The notes under the pieces: generated by a model
Told to the model about the DNA's origin: nothing
Seen by the model: only the letters and a program-made list of their open reading frames with translations
Database searches by the model: none
In this document: one piece after another, positions 37,745-51,058 of the stretch
How the letters are laid out: every line of letters starts with the position of its first letter
Position numbering within the stretch: position 1 is the first letter of the stretch
Translations under genes and position numbers: made by a program
Source of the DNA: Polytrichum commune
Taxonomy: Eukaryota; Streptophyta; Polytrichopsida; Polytrichales; Polytrichaceae
Assembly (NCBI GenBank): GCA_950295325.1
Contig: OX485805.1
Span: 32,105,501 to 32,169,500 of the forward strand
Reading direction: 5' to 3'
DNA: 64,000 nt

Positions 37745-40213
37745 AGAGGGGAGAGAAGAACCCCGGAGGTTGGAGAAGAACCGTTCACACAAAGATGAGA
37801 GGGTGGGAGGGCAAAGAGCCTTAAATGGCTCAATAAAATGGCATGCTAATTTCTTAAAAATAACCACACGAGTAGTCATGGGTTGGCAACCCATGATACA
37901 CCCACTTGTTCTTAGAAATATCCCAACTAATAGTGATGGGTTGCCAACACATGGTGCACCTACTTGCTCTACACTAGACACTCATTTTTAGATGAACTAA
38001 ACTTTGTATTTACTAACACCCTTTAAATTAGGTTGGGATGGTTTTAGACACCCTTTAAGTATTTTCGGTCACCTCGAGACAAGGAGCCGACACCACAAGG
38101 GTCATTCTAAAGGGGTTGATCTCATCCAATGATATGAATGAGCTTATACGTATGATTTTACTTGAGTGCCACGAATCCCCGGCCCCTTTGTTGATGTATG
38201 TATGTATGTATGTATAGTAGCTTCATATTATTTTGATTGAAAATTGACAGTTTTCTACGGACCCTTTTTCTTACCTCAAAGTATATATCTCTTCTTAATA
38301 TAATCCTGAAAATTTGGACCCAAATTTTATTGCATATATTTATCATAATCCATCAAAGTTTAATTACTCTAAATTAATTATTACTACCTACTAATTATTG
38401 CTACCGTATTGATGTGATCTTAAAATCATCATCAACAACTTTTCTTTTAGGTAAAATAACAATCAAGCTCTAGAAGCTTTTTTTTAAATGAATTATTGAA
38501 ACCACAATATGCTTATATATGGAAGTTAAGGGCTAACTTTACGGTAGAGACATTTGTTGTTGGCATGTTAAGCAATTGAACATATATCTTAAGACGGTAA
38601 GCAAGTTTGACACATATTAATTTAAAAAACCAACGAATTGCCACACGTCAATATTATGTTAATTGGAGTCCCTACAAAATGTCACTTGTACGACCAAAGT
38701 TCTTTAACTACCTAGCACGTACCTATGGAGGTATTAGGATGACATATTAATAGATATTATGTGAAAGGCAAGTACATTACGAATCCAAATTCTTTAAAAT
38801 CATATTTGTTGGACTTTACATAATTTATCTACCTTATGATTATTTGATGTTGAGAAAGACATGGGTCTTTCATACTCACGTAGGTGCCTCTAAGTCCATC
38901 ATTCTCAATATTTTAGAAAAGACAAGTGCATGTCAATTGGGTAGTTCAACTTGTAAGTGTTGTATTTGGAACTCATATGTGTTGATGATGAATGCTTTTA
39001 TAGAGGAGACATTAAGAAACGTAACACACTCTTCGTTCCCAACGTCTAGGTACATTTTATAACTACATATTAATTGATAGTTCTTAAAGCCAAGTTCGTA
39101 GATTTGAAACCATCCATCACCCAAGAATGAGTGGCAAGACTACGTCAAGAATGCATATCGGTCCATCTATATGTTTACACATTACATGTTCTTGTGATAA
39201 TTTAGACTCCGAAAGAATGAGTTGTGATGTATTTGGAAGGTGGTTGCATTGTCACTTGTTGATTGTTAGTTACAATTCAAGATAACGATGAAATGAATTA
39301 ACTATTTTGACTAAACCCTTCAATTAGATTTGGTAAGTATTGATTGCGATCATTGTTGGAGTAAGCGAGGGTGTGGCAAATAATTACATTGTGTTTTTTT
39401 TGAAAGATTTGCATATATCACCATTACAAGTTCAAAAATATGGTAAACTTGCATTAAGTGATAGCAAGTATGCGGTGCATACCTAGTTCACAATATAGAA
39501 TACCAAATAGAGCCCACCTTTTCAAAGGAAAGCATTACCGTAGCACCATAGTTGGTTTGTGCAAAAATAATTCCCAAATAAATAAAAAATCAAAATTATG
39601 AACCCGATCAAATGAATAACTGAAAATTTGTATTAGGGAAAAAAATAATTAATGGAAATTTTGGACTCTTCTAAGCTTCAACCACGTCAACGTGCCATAA
39701 AAGGTTGCATGCTAACGTGTTAATAGCTCAGCACCTTGCTCACCCAAAGCGGAAACTCTCTTTCTATATCCATTTCCCTCTCCTCCTTGCTAATAAGGAA
39801 AAAAGCAAAATCAACCTGTCGTTGTTTTGGGTGCCATTTCTAACACTCTTCTCACACATGTCAAAGTGCAAATACATACAAAAGACCTAACACATACACT
39901 ATGCAAAGACAAACAAGAACCACACTAAGTAAGGTTAAGGTGGATACTTAGGTTTAAGGCCAAGAAGCCGCCACGAATGAATGAAAAAACAACAACCTAC
40001 TTCCAATACTACCGGACCTTACCAATTTATTTAAAAAATATATATTTCTAATCCATAGGACTGACGACATTTCATAAATTATATTTTTAGTTGACGAACC
40101 TTATTTTTCAAAAAAATATATATATTCATTTTGAGGTGCACGAACCAGCTATGGTGCTACAATACATCTTTATATTGTAATGTAAAGTGACCATAACCCA
40201 TGGACATCTTATG
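37745..40213. other. AT-rich intergenic region
   Basis: No gene is supported. It contains a short palindrome CATGGGTTGGCAACCCATG near 37877 and an (ATGT)n microsatellite at about 38192-38215. The downstream part to 40200 is low-complexity AT. Confidence 0.4.
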
Positions 40214-40600
40214 ACCGACAAAGACGCCCCGGGTTAGATCACATCTTCATTCGGTGGGGCCCCTACCCTCCGATGCCTCCTTCACTACCCGGTCTTCCTG
40301 CCCACATTTGCGTGGATACTCCTCCTCATTGGAAATCAATGTGACAATACCCAGTCAAAATAACAGATATTCAAGTTGACATCACTTTCGTTATTCCCAC
40401 GTCGATTGATGAAGTCCCTTCACATGCCAAAGGAGCTTAATGGCTTGAGTGACTGGGTATTGTCATATTGGTTCCCAACAAGGAAAAGTTCCCATGCAAG
40501 TGCAGGCAGGAAGATCGGGCAGTGACGGAGGCGTGGGAGGGGTGGGAGGGGGTGGGGCCCAGTTGAATGAAGATGTGATCTAGCTTGGGGCGACAAAGAA
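40214..40600. repeat. Foldback element with about 150-bp arms
   Basis: The left arm (40214-40361) and right arm (about 40449-40600) are imperfect reverse complements. Matching landmarks are GATCACATCTTCATTC, TGGGGCCC, CTTCCTGCC and TGACAATACCCAGTCA. The loop is about 90 bases. If transcribed it would form a long hairpin resembling a MIRNA or hpRNA precursor. It could equally be a MITE or a local inverted duplication. Confidence 0.7.
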
Positions 40601-40619
40601 CTATTCACACATGTACATT

Positions 40620-40945
40620 AGAATTATCTTTTAATTCAATTGGAGTTTTGATCAGGAGGTGATTATAATGTATTCAACAATTTCTATATTCAATAAGTTT
40701 TCGGTGCATGCTTGGAGTTGGTGTGGAGGTTTGAACAAATTACTTTGTGTATTGATTCATCGAGGTCAAAGTCGTTTGACATGCCCACAAGTGCTAGAAT
40801 GAGTTTGGCCCCCAAAGAAACAATATAAAACGTTTTGTTGTTCAAACCTCCACATTGACTTCAAGCATGCACCCAAAACTGTCCATGTTAACAACCGACT
40901 CCTTGCCAAAACTTTGATTTGAATTGAAGAATAACTCTGATGCAG
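40620..40945. repeat. Second foldback, arms about 110-120 bp
   Basis: Left-arm landmarks (TTTTAATTCAATTGGAGTTTTGAT, then GGTGCATGCTTGGAGTT, then GTGGAGGTTTGAACA at 40737) are repeated inverted to 40945, with CAAGCATGCACCC and TTGATTTGAATTGAAGAA. It follows the first foldback directly. Confidence 0.65.
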
Positions 40946-41197
40946 TGAGATTGGTTTCTATTTTGTTCATCAAAGTTCACATAGAAGTCCCATAAGCTTG
41001 TAGATACTCTCTCCACAAAAAATTTCACTGGACAATGTAACTATTGTTTGTTCATATCAAGGCCAATTCACATTGGATCCCAAGTCCCAAGGCCCACTCA
41101 TGTTAGCAAGTCCCAACTTTTGAGCCTCAAGAAACCATTAAAACATGGTTTAATTATCAACAAAGTTGGATCTTGATTATTTTATGCAACATATTAG

Positions 41198-41310
41198 CGG
41201 GACTTGTGTTGAAAGTTGGTCGAGGTTTTTGCTCGACCCAACTCTCAACACAAGTCCCAAGCCTCACCTCCAAAAAATGCCATGTAGGCATCCATGTCAT
41301 ACTTAAGACA
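41198..41310. repeat. Compact hairpin and dispersed repeat
   Basis: GGGACTTGTGTTGAAAGTTGG is followed by a short loop and its inverted copy ending CAACACAAGTCCC (to 41264). The downstream sequence matches 27640-27740 (CCTC(A/T)C...TGTAGGCATNCATGTCA), so this is a repeat family with at least two copies. Confidence 0.6.
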
Positions 41311-43027
41311 AATAAAGTTAGGTTTACATTTAGTGTTGGTGACACTACATGGACGGTTTACCATTAATATTGAGCAAGACAAATAGAATCAGTCACACTA
41401 AATACCATATGTACACTAAATATGATATTTAGTGTGACCAACGATTTGAATTTACGCAGTGCTATATCTAGTTACTGTACATCTCATATTTTACCAACAA
41501 ATATGAAATTGATAGGTTAGAGATTATAGAACATTGACAACTTTACTTAGTAAAGAAAAATATCTCAATACCAAAAAGATATAGCACCTTGTAAATCCAA
41601 ATAGTGAGTCACACTAAATATCTTATTTGGTGTAGTGTCCATAGCCTTTGATGATTGTCGATCAATGGCATATAGAGAGACCCTCGTGTGGAGATCCCAA
41701 AAAGGTCCTAAAGGGTGGCACGACCCACTCCTCCTTCAGTTTGGCCACCCTCTTTGGGGTTGTGCTGTAACAAGGAAATTGTGTGGACGAGTCGAACTTA
41801 GTAAAGAGGAGTCCCCACACTTAACTTATACCTTTCAAGATTCCTACACCTCGCGTCTTGGCAAAGGCATCCATTGGGAAGGTCCGCACTTAGGGCCATT
41901 TCACACACGAGCCAAGAGCCGTGACCATGAAAGTGTGAGAGCCCAAAAGAAAGTGTCGAAAGGCCGTCCCAACACACCTCCAAAATCATGTATTGTGGTC
42001 ATGGGCTCTCAAGTGTAGTGTGAAGTCGTATGTGACCGGGCCCTCAACCGAATGCTATTTCAATGAATTTCTATTCATGCGGGTGCTCACACATGATAAA
42101 ACATAATAAATCAACGGTTGTGAGCGTTCAGAGTGCCCTGGTCTCCCGGTTTTGTGTTAGGCCGACCTCCAAAAGGTGGTTTTGGAAAATAGTCCAAGTG
42201 ACCATGAAACATGATCCATTCGATGCCATGTAGGAGTCCATGTAGACTTTACATCCATCTTGCATTTACATACTCCGTTGGTCCCTCAAGCGTAGTGTGA
42301 AGCGAACTTGGACATGCTCCACCCTTTTCACCAATGAGAGTGCTTGAAGTGCAATGGTCACGGGCTCTCAGTCTCGTGTGTGAAGTGGCCCTTAGCATGA
42401 GAATCCGTGGTAATAACACGGATGAAGGACGACACTTGTATGTGAGCGTAGAGCGTAGAGCGGAGAGCAGAGATTTGGAGAGCGGAGAGCGTAGAGGAAA
42501 TAAAAATAGTAAACTTATCATACTAAAATTAGGATATTTCAAAATAGCCAAGAATATACCAAGAATATTCTAGAATATGAAAATAATAGTAAAAAAATTG
42601 GACCTATTTCCGTGGGATGTATAGGTCATAAAATAAAATAAAAACCCTGAATTTGAAATGGTCTCATTAAGTTTGGAAACCGTGAGGTGGTTGAATTATT
42701 AAAACCAAGGATGACTACAAGAAAGAATCAATGAAAATGGATTTTTTGAGATTGGTATAATTGAATAATGAGTCAATCAAAATACAAAGGAATCAAAATA
42801 ATAAATTTGCTTCGACCGGGTCCACCTCCCTCGCAATCATCTAAGAAGTATGCAAAACGGAAATAGAGTTGATAGACATAGGAAGCATTGTAATACAAAA
42901 TTTTGAAGCAAATAAAAATAATCATTGAGATTATACCTTTATTATATCAATCAATTATTGCTTCACAAGAGGTCCAGAAATGGACACATATATCATAGCC
43001 CAATGTATTGCTAGGCTGAGAGGAATT
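41311..43027. other. Intergenic DNA with inverted and palindromic repeats
   Basis: A near-palindrome ACACTAAATATGATATTTAGTGT-type sequence lies at 41408-41432, with relatives at 32163, 32622 and 41612. A segment at 41895-41935 (GGGCCATTTCACACACGAG ... GAGCCGTGACCAT) returns inverted at 42353-42397. An AGAGCG-rich minisatellite spans 42441-42495. No gene is seen. Confidence 0.5.
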
Positions 43028-46000
43028 CTAAGAAGTAGACTTTGTCAAAAGACCCCCTTCGAGGATGAGTTTGACCTCATTGAAGCTAAATGTCGGGGCG
43101 TGAATGAACAAATTCACTTCCGCATCCAAATTAGAAACCTTGATGAAAATGTAATACAAATGTTTACAATTCAGATAAGAATTTCGTTTGCGGCTGTACT
43201 TGGAAATCATATCCAAGAAGTATGTGCAGTTGCACTCTGGAAGAGAACTGACTGTGACTTGGTAGATCGGTGGTTGGGGTTCTGATTTGGACTGCAGTGT
43301 GATAATGCAACCAAATCCTAGTTGAGGGATCATAGTTAACTTCAGAACGGTACCATGCATAGCTTCAGCAGAGGCCACCATCTGCCTCTGCTTTGCCGAA
43401 GGTGCGCTGCTGGATCGCCGAACAAGCTTGGACAATCTTGTCGGAGGGATCATGTCGGGGTTTTCTGGAACACGGATTCCAGACATATCCAGCGGGGGAG
43501 CAGAGTTGGTGAAGAGTTGAGTCGGTGTGATGCGCTCCTTTGGTGGGAGTTGAAAACCTGCGTTCTCAAGGGCGAAGATCTCCGAGCGGGTGAGGTTGGT
43601 ACCAATCTTCACGGGCCAGATTGGGGGAATAGAAGGCTTCTGGTCATCAGCAGAGAACGGCATGACCCATTTCCGACGAGGGCCCTTCACGCAACGCTCA
43701 ATGTTGTCTGGGCAAAAGACAAAGTCCGTGCGCTTCATCGATTGGAGTTTGTAATGATGCCACATACCGGTGTAGGTCGGCGCAGGGACGCTCTTATTAT
43801 TAGTGACGATTCTTGCGGTGCACTTCTTCTTCGTGCCCGCATGATTAGCCCAACAAGACTTCCCAGACGTATAGGGTATGCGGGCAATATGCCAAAGAGA
43901 GACATCTACTTTGGTTTCTTGCACGGCAGTGACACGCTGGAAACCAAGTCCTGCAGGTGAAGGCACTTGAACCTCTTGTACAGAGGGGGAAGACTCCTCA
44001 ATGATAGTGGGTAGTGTTTCTGGTTGAGATCGAGTGACACGCTTACCGGGGGGAGGGCGAGAGAAGTTCACGGTATCGGGGCGGTGGGTCTCGCCATCAT
44101 CACCAATTGGAGTGTCTGGTCTTCGCTTCTGCGATCCAAACACCTCGGCGCCCTCAAGGTGTGGATCGCGAGTGCAAAATTCTTCCCCACCGGACATGTC
44201 AAGCAAGACCTTCTGCAACACTGTGGGGTCGCCAGTACGCTGAGCTCGACGTTGAGCACCCCTGAGCTTTAGTTCTTCTTTGCTTGGACCATCTCCGCCA
44301 ATTCCACCTTTAAGGAACTGGTAGTATGCAACAACTTGTAAGAAGGCGCGAATGTAGTCGTCAACCGTAGCCACGTATAGATCTCCACCCTTGTTGCCGG
44401 AGGCTTGAAGCCACTTGTTGTGGACGGACTCCGCAAGATTGCACGACGGCATCTCGGCCAATTGGTCTTGGGTTAAAACCTTTTCCTGATTGGAGAAATC
44501 AAGTATTAATATAAATGTACAGAGAGAGGAAATCGAATCCAAGAAAAACCAATAATGAATTATGAAGGAGATGTACCAGTTCCATGAAACCACCCCATTG
44601 AAGGTAGCGGAAGTGCCAAAAAGCAAGCCAGAGCTGAAGATGCTTGAGACCGTCCTCACTTGTACAATTTGATGACGCCCACCAAGCCTTGATAGCTAGG
44701 TACCTAGTCTCAGCCTCTTCCATAGATGACGCATTTCGATATTGAAGGCAAAGATGTCTATGTTGGTCTTGTAACTCATGCTTTATATACGATTTCGTAT
44801 GTTTTTCGAGTGATTGTTTCCAATGGAAAAAACAAGTGCGCTCACGACCCTCCATTGGAACTTTGGGATCCCCTGAACCGTACACAATGCGAACAGCGTT
44901 CCAATTGGCTTGGGCACTGTCCGCCATGAAGCCTATAAAGTTTGGATGTGGGATACCGTGTCGGGCCATGACGTGGTTGAGGTTATGCCAGAAGAGAACT
45001 TGGGCATCCTTATCCTCCGATTGGAAATCACAACATGAAATGGTCATGACCCGTTGATAAGTCCCATCGTACACATGAGCGGCCATGGTGGTCCACCCTT
45101 TGACCCGCTTCACATGATCGGACATCATCCACGCGTTCTCCAGGTCCCCACCCGGTTGCATCCGACGAACCAAATCCACTCCACTTCCAGGACCAACCTC
45201 CGACATCTTGAAGACGAACACCTTGTCTGTATCGTCACCTTGTCCTGGGAATTGATTCCGTTGGACGTAGGCCCAATTGCTAATACCTCGGAGCTTTGCG
45301 ATGCCATCCATAACACCAAACCTCCGCAAATATTTGAAAGAGGTAACCTTAGAGCGAAGGTTTGGGGAATTCAACTCTCTACAGCTTTCAAAAACAGGTT
45401 CAAGCTCTTTTAAAGAGAAGAGACGGTGTGTGTCATTATCGCCAGAAAGGAGAAACTCACCAACAATGTCTTTGCTAGCTTCAAGGACGATCTTGCTGTG
45501 GGTGGCTTGAGGCGTACGTTCAACGTGCTCCTCAAGAAGTGCATTGATACGCTTCCGACTGTCTCTGCAGTCTCCAACCTTCACTGGATGTTGATGAGAA
45601 CCGAGATGAATGCAGGCTCTTTGGGATGACTCCTTCCCATGGACGTAGAAGATTTTGGCCTCGCATAGTGCAATGCATTTGGGAGGCTCTTTACAGATCC
45701 TGCAGACAAGAGTAGATCCGGATGGCACAATGCCAGAGAGAGGGAAAGGATCTTTAGTGAAACCTTCAAATTCTGTGTCATTGACCTTAGAGGTACGATG
45801 GGCGCGTTGAAGGTAATCACAACTCAGGTTTTGGCATTGGAGATGGCCAACACAGGTAGAGGAACGAAATGCAAGGCCAACGTCGTTTGTAATGTTGGTG
45901 GTTTGAGTCTTAGTCCAAACATGGCCATCATATTGCTTGTCCATGCTGTCCAACGACTTGGCCCTGGTTTGAGATGAAGAGACTTCTGCTGCAGGGAGGA

Positions 46001-46700
46001 CAAATAACTGGGTGCCATCGAAACGAGGGGGAAGGTGATTAACTTCTTGGATTTTGATTTTATCGTAATCTATTTTCTTGAGGACGTTCTTACTACCGGG
46101 CATAGAGCCAAGACGACGAAGACATTGAACAATAGTTTGAGGAGGTTTAGATGTAGGGACCGAAGGAGTTGAAGGGACAGAGCTAGATGGAGAAGGCGTT
46201 ACGTAGGATGCAAAGGGAAACAAATGAGGGAAATCATGGACAGCAGCCTTATGCACTGGTACATCTTCACTCGAAGAATCAGACAAGTCTATAACGTTGT
46301 CTACACCAGGCTCGGTCTTGACGCTTATTACCGGGGGTGTGCTAAAGGCAACAGTGGATGATCGAAGAGGAGGAAGGATTTCTGTTGACACTCCCATCTG
46401 AGAATCTGGCCAGCCACAAACCCTATACTTTCCCGCGCCAAGCTCCCACACTACATTGCCATTGTCAGTTACCTTGGAGGTCTCATGGAAGGTATGAACG
46501 AGCAATCCAGTATCAGGATGGTAGATCTCACGCTCTACCCATATTGTACTAGCTTTCAAAGAGAACCTAATGCTAAGATGAAGCTCCGAGACAACAACAA
46601 TACCTTGTGCACCAATGGGGAATATAATAGGGACCCCGATGCCATGTGAACGAAGTTCGGCCATCTCAGAGACGGGAGGAAGAATTGAGGTGGAAGCCAT
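43028..46700 (-). CDS. MULE-like transposase with SWIM zinc finger, intact
   Basis: Two exons, 46700-44577 and 44485-43028, are joined in phase 0 (donor CTG|GTACAT, acceptor CAATCAG|GAAAAG). They give about 1,193 aa without interruption. The core carries YDGTYQ (Asp about 545), FMADSAQANW (Asp about 594) and CFFHW (His about 625), matching a Mutator-like DDE transposase. A Ser/Pro-rich linker with an acidic patch follows. A SWIM finger closes the protein: C1126, C1128, C1148 and H1150 (CNC ... CKH). The N-terminal 500 residues include Cys/His pairs (CICKEPPKC-like) that may bind DNA. The start at MASTSILPP is preferred; an upstream ATG at 46739 is in frame. It probably moves DNA by cut and paste. 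Divergent transcription of the next gene suggests a two-gene element. TIRs were not found. Confidence 0.82.
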
Positions 46701-47019
46701 GAAGGCAGAGAAAACAAACGTGAAGGAACAAAGATGCAAAGATGCATAGAGAAGGAAAATGGTGATGACGATGAAATTATAAACAAATACGCATGAATAT
46801 CAGGAAGGAGACAAAACTGTCAGGCATCCTAAAAAAAGATACCCCTAATTACAAAGATGGTTGTCAGATAGTAAAGCGCGCCTCCCATCAGGAGGTATTG
46901 CAATTATATACTGAGAAGAATGCGATTGCTCACTTTCTTTCCAATGTGTGAGTTTGATGTGGTGAGGTTGTGGAAAGGAAATAGAGCGAATAGGTCTGAA
47001 TTGCGGGAGGGTTGAACAC
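46701..47019. promoter_or_regulatory. Divergent promoter region
   Basis: A 319-bp interval separates the transposase start (-) from the basic-protein start (+). On the plus strand TTATATACTGAG near 46907 is a plausible TATA box. On the minus strand TTTATAATTT near 46777 is a candidate. Confidence 0.4.
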
Positions 47020-48040
47020 ATGAAGGAAATAGGCAATTCACAACCTCCGACAACGGAACCATCTAAGAAAAAGAAGAGGAGGCGATCGTCTACACATTAC
47101 ACTGATAAGAAGAGAAAGACAGTGAGGACACAAAAGTCACAGGCAAGGAAAGCGCCAATCGTGGGCCGTGGGACGCCCGAGGATTTGAGCCAAGGCATAA
47201 AGGACCTGCGGAAACCTTCGTGGAGGCTAGACTGTGGGATTCGGCCTTTTCATTTATCACCGATTGTAGAAGAGGCAGACGGAAGTAAAGCGCAACCAAT
47301 GGCAGAAGTGGAGGAGTTGGGAAACGACAACATCCAAGAGGACTCACGCGAAGAAACAAACTCTACAAGTGTCGTACGTATTCTTCGGGTTCTCCATATA
47401 TTCAGTTGTTTGAGCACATAATGAAAATGGTAGAACATATTCAACTGTGAAACAACTTTTCTTTTAGATATTATGGTTTGTCATCATTGTTATAAACATT
47501 GTTTTATCTTAAATATAGGAAGAGGGGGGGAGTGGAGATAGTGGAAATATCTACGAAGAAGACAACAAGGAGGTAGCACAACAAATTGAGAAGGCGTTAG
47601 AAGAGCGAGAACCGATGTCGGGACAACCAACGATTCAAGCAAGAGAAAAAATGAAGGCGTCCAAGAGGAAAGCGGCAAAGGAAGATCTGAAATCAAATTT
47701 GTTGGGAGGCCGCGAAAGAGCTGAAGGAGGAGACCCATGCGCAGAAACCCTAAGTGTGGATGTTGTGACCCCTGCTTCAAGATTTATGCGAAGCAAGGCG
47801 GGCGGAACACAACAAACATCAAGGCGAGGGCGTGGCCGCAGGAGAGGAATGGCGCAAGTAAACCTCGGAGATTCGAGAAGCACTCCAATATCGCCGACAG
47901 AGGACGGGACCTCGGAAGATAGTGGCGCCAATATAGGGGCTTCAGTGGAGGGCATACTCCAATTTCTGGTAAGGTGTCGGGATCTCGGCCAAGCTATGTT
48001 CGCCAACGTTTTTGCTTTCTATCACCTTGATTTCTCATAG
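47020..48040 (+). CDS. Basic, low-complexity nuclear-type protein, partner of the transposase
   Basis: Two exons are inferred: 47020-47373 (donor GTC|GTACGT) and 47519-48040 (acceptor AATATAG|GAAGAG), phase 0, about 291 aa. The protein starts MKEIGNSQPPTTEPSKKKKR and has a strong nuclear-localisation cluster (KKKKRRR), then acidic Glu-rich stretches and an RRGRGRRRG motif. No known domain was recognised. A second phase-0 donor (CTG|GTAAGG at 47969) could splice out the palindrome-rich DNA that follows, so the 3' end is uncertain. Divergent pairing with the transposase suggests an accessory protein of the same mobile element. Confidence 0.55.
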
Positions 48041-48106
48041 TATTTGGAATATCAGCTTGACTTGCTTTCGGCCTTGTCTTGATTTGGGTTTAGGAACATG
48101 TCAAGA

Positions 48107-49560
48107 AAGGTATGTTTGTGCTTGAAAAATCAAAAGGTTATGTGCACATCATGTTGCTCTCGGCCTTGTCTCGTTTTGTGTAGTGCACAAGAACGAGCTA
48201 GGGGAAGAGGCCTCGGATCCGAGACCTCATATTTGTGTAAGTTTGACTATGTGAAAGGTAGGGTTTTGAGAGAGGCGAGGTTCTTGATTTCTCAAACTAA
48301 TGGAATGTTGACTTTCTTGCTTTCTTGATTCCTTGCTCTCGGCCATTTCTTCTATTGTGTAGTGCATAAGTGGGAGCCATAGGAAGAGGCCTCGGATCCA
48401 AGGCCTCTTATTTGTGGGTAGGTTTGTGCTTGAAAAATCAAAATGTTATGTGCACATCAATTGCTCTCGGCCTTGTCTTGTTTTGTGTAGTGCATAAGAA
48501 GGAGCTAGGGGAAGAGGCCTCGGATCCGAGGCCTCTTATTTGTGTAAGTTAGAGTATGTGAGAGGTAGGGTTTTAAGAGAGGTGAGGTTCTTGATTTCTC
48601 AAACTAATGGAATGTCAACTTTCTTGCTTTCTTGATTCCTTGCTCTCGGCCATTTCTTCTATTGTGTAGTGCATAAGTGGGAGCCATAGGAAGAGGCCTC
48701 GGATCCGAGGCCTCTTATTTGTGGATAGGTTTGTGCTTGAGAAATCAAAATGTTATGTGCACATCAATTGCTCTCGGCCTTGGCTCGTTTTGTGTAGTGC
48801 ACAAGAACGAGCTAGGGGAAGAGGCCTCGGATCCGAGGCCTCTTATTTGTGTAAGTTTGAGTATGTGAGAGGTAGGGTTTTGAGAGAGGTGAGGTTCTTG
48901 ATTTCTCAAACTAATGGAATGTCAACTTTCTTGCTTTCTTGATTCCTTGCTCTCGGCCATTTCTTCTATTGTGTAGTGCATAAGTGGGAGCCATAGGAAG
49001 AGGCCTCGGATCCGAGGCCTCTTATTTGTGGGTAGGTTTGTGCTTGAGAAATCAAAATGTTATGTGCACATCAATTGCTCTCGGCCTTGGCTCGTTTTGT
49101 GTAGTGCACAAGAACGAGCTAGGGCAAGAGGCCTCGGATCCGAGGCCTCATATTTGTGCAAGTTTGAGTATGTGAGAGGTAGGGTTTTGAGAGAGGCGAG
49201 GTTCTTGATTTCTCAAACTAATGGAATGTCAACTTTCTTGCTTTCTTGATTCCTTGCTCTCGGCCATTTCTTCTATTGTGTAGTGCATAAGTGGGAGCCA
49301 TAGGAAGAGGCCTCGGATCCGAGGCCTTTTATTTGTGGGTAGGTTTGTGCTTGAAAAATCAAAATGTTATGTGCACATCAATTGCTCTCGGTCTTGTCTT
49401 GTTTTGTGTAGTGCATAAGAAGGAGGTAGGGGAAGAGGCCTCGGATCCGAGGCCTCATATTTGTGTAAGTTTGAGTATGTGAGAGGTAGGGTTTTGAGAG
49501 AGGTGAGGTTCTTGATTTCTCAAACTAATGGAATGTCAACTTTCTTCCATTTTTGATTCC
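48107..49560. repeat. 307-bp satellite, each unit with two 22-bp palindromes
   Basis: The perfect palindrome with core AGGCCTCGGATCCGAGGCCT starts at 48207, 48386, 48514, 48693, 48821, 49000, 49128, 49307 and 49435. The gaps alternate 179 and 128 bp, which makes an exact 307-bp period. Two copies have single changes (48207, 48386). Units also share CTCTCGGCC, TTTTGTGTAGTGCA and CTCAAACTAATGGAATGT. Small open frames here are repeat artefacts. Confidence 0.93.
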
Positions 49561-49680
49561 TTGCTCTCTGCCTTGTGCCCCACGGGCGAACGCCCGTGGG
49601 CCATGTAACAAGTAACTTGGTTAGGCATGTCTTTATGAGGCACTTTGGTTGGTTCTGAGTATGTAAACTAGTTTGTGTGT

Positions 49681-50840
49681 GAGGCCTCGGATCCGAGGCC
49701 TCTCGGCCGAGGCCACTTGAGGTTTTTTGATTCAAAGTATAACTTGTATGAATGAGGCACTTTGCTTGTTTTTGAAGATGTAAACTAGTTTGTGAATGAG
49801 GCCTCGGATCCGAGGCCTCTTTTATGTGTTCCAAAACATGTGTACGGATGAGGCACTTTGGTTTGTTTTGAGTATGTAAACTAGTTTGTGAATGAGGCCT
49901 CAGATCCGAGGCCTCTTTTATGTGTTCCAAAACAAGTGTACGGAAGAGGCACTTTGGTTGGTTTTGAGTATGTAAACTAGTTTGTGTGTAAGGCCTCGGA
50001 TCCGAGGCTTCTCGGCCGAGGCCACTTGAGGTTTTTTGATTCAAAGCATAACTTGTATGAATGAGGCACTTTGCTTGTTTTTGAGGATGTAAACTAGTTT
50101 GTGAATGAGGCCTCGGATCCGAGGCCTCTTTTATGTGTTCCAAAACAAGTGTACGGATGAGGCACTTTGGTTTGTTTTGAGTATGCAAACTAGTTTGTGA
50201 ATGAGGCCTCGGATCCGAGGCCTCTTTTATGTGTTCCAAAACAAGTGTACAGATGAGGCACTTTGGTTTGTTTTGAGTATGTAAACTAGTTTGTGAATGA
50301 GGCCTCGGATCCGAGGCCTCTTTTATGTGTTCCAAAACAAGTGTACGGAAAAGGCACTTTGGTTGGTTTTGAGTATGTAAACTAGTTTGTGTGTAAGGCC
50401 TCGGATCCGAGGCCTCTCGGCCGAGGCCACTTGAGGTTTTTTGATTCAAAGCATAACTTGTATGAATGAGGCACTTTGCTTGTTTTTGAGGATGTAAACT
50501 AGTTTGTGAATGAGGCCTCGGATCCGAGGCCTCTTTTATGTGTTCCAAAACAAGTGTACGGATGAGGCACTTTGGTTTGTTTTGAGTATGCAAACTAGTT
50601 TGTGAATGAGGCCTCGGATCCGAGGCCTCTTTTATGTGTTCCAAAACAAGTGTACAGATGAGGCACTTTGGTTTGTTTTGAGTATGTAAACTAGTTTGTG
50701 AATGAAGCCTCGGATCCGAGGCCTCTTTTATGTGTTCCAAAACAAGTGTACAGATGAGGCACTTTGGTTGGTTTTGAGTATGTAAACTAGTTTGTGTGTA
50801 AGGCCTCGGATCCGAGGCCTCTCGGCCGAGGCCACTTGAG
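49681..50840. repeat. 96/117-bp higher-order array of the same palindrome
   Basis: Twelve palindromes start at 49681, 49798, 49894, 49990, 50107, 50203, 50299, 50395, 50512, 50608, 50704 and 50800. Spacings are 117, 96, 96, then 117, 96, 96, 96 repeated. The 117-bp units carry a 21-bp extension with CGGCCG. Both lengths are multiples of three, which keeps a 444-codon minus frame open; each palindrome reads EASDPRP there. No gene is inferred. Confidence 0.93.
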
Positions 50841-51058
50841 GTTTTTTGATTCAACGTATAGCTTGTATGAATGAGGCACTTTGCTTGTTTTTGAGTATGT
50901 AAACTAGTGAAGTGTCCATCGGCATCTACATTTCACGTAGATGACGATAGAGTGGTTGATTGTTAGATTCGGAGACCACACGTGGAAGATATGGAGGTCC
51001 GAAGCTGCGGGGGGGGGGAAATGTGTTTTGTTAAGTGCATAAGTAGGAGCTTTGGGAA

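Noticed and set aside
49520-50854. 444-codon minus-strand frame in the palindrome array
   Set aside because: Monotonous translation of the 96/117-bp repeats, no start context or domain; unit lengths divisible by three explain it.
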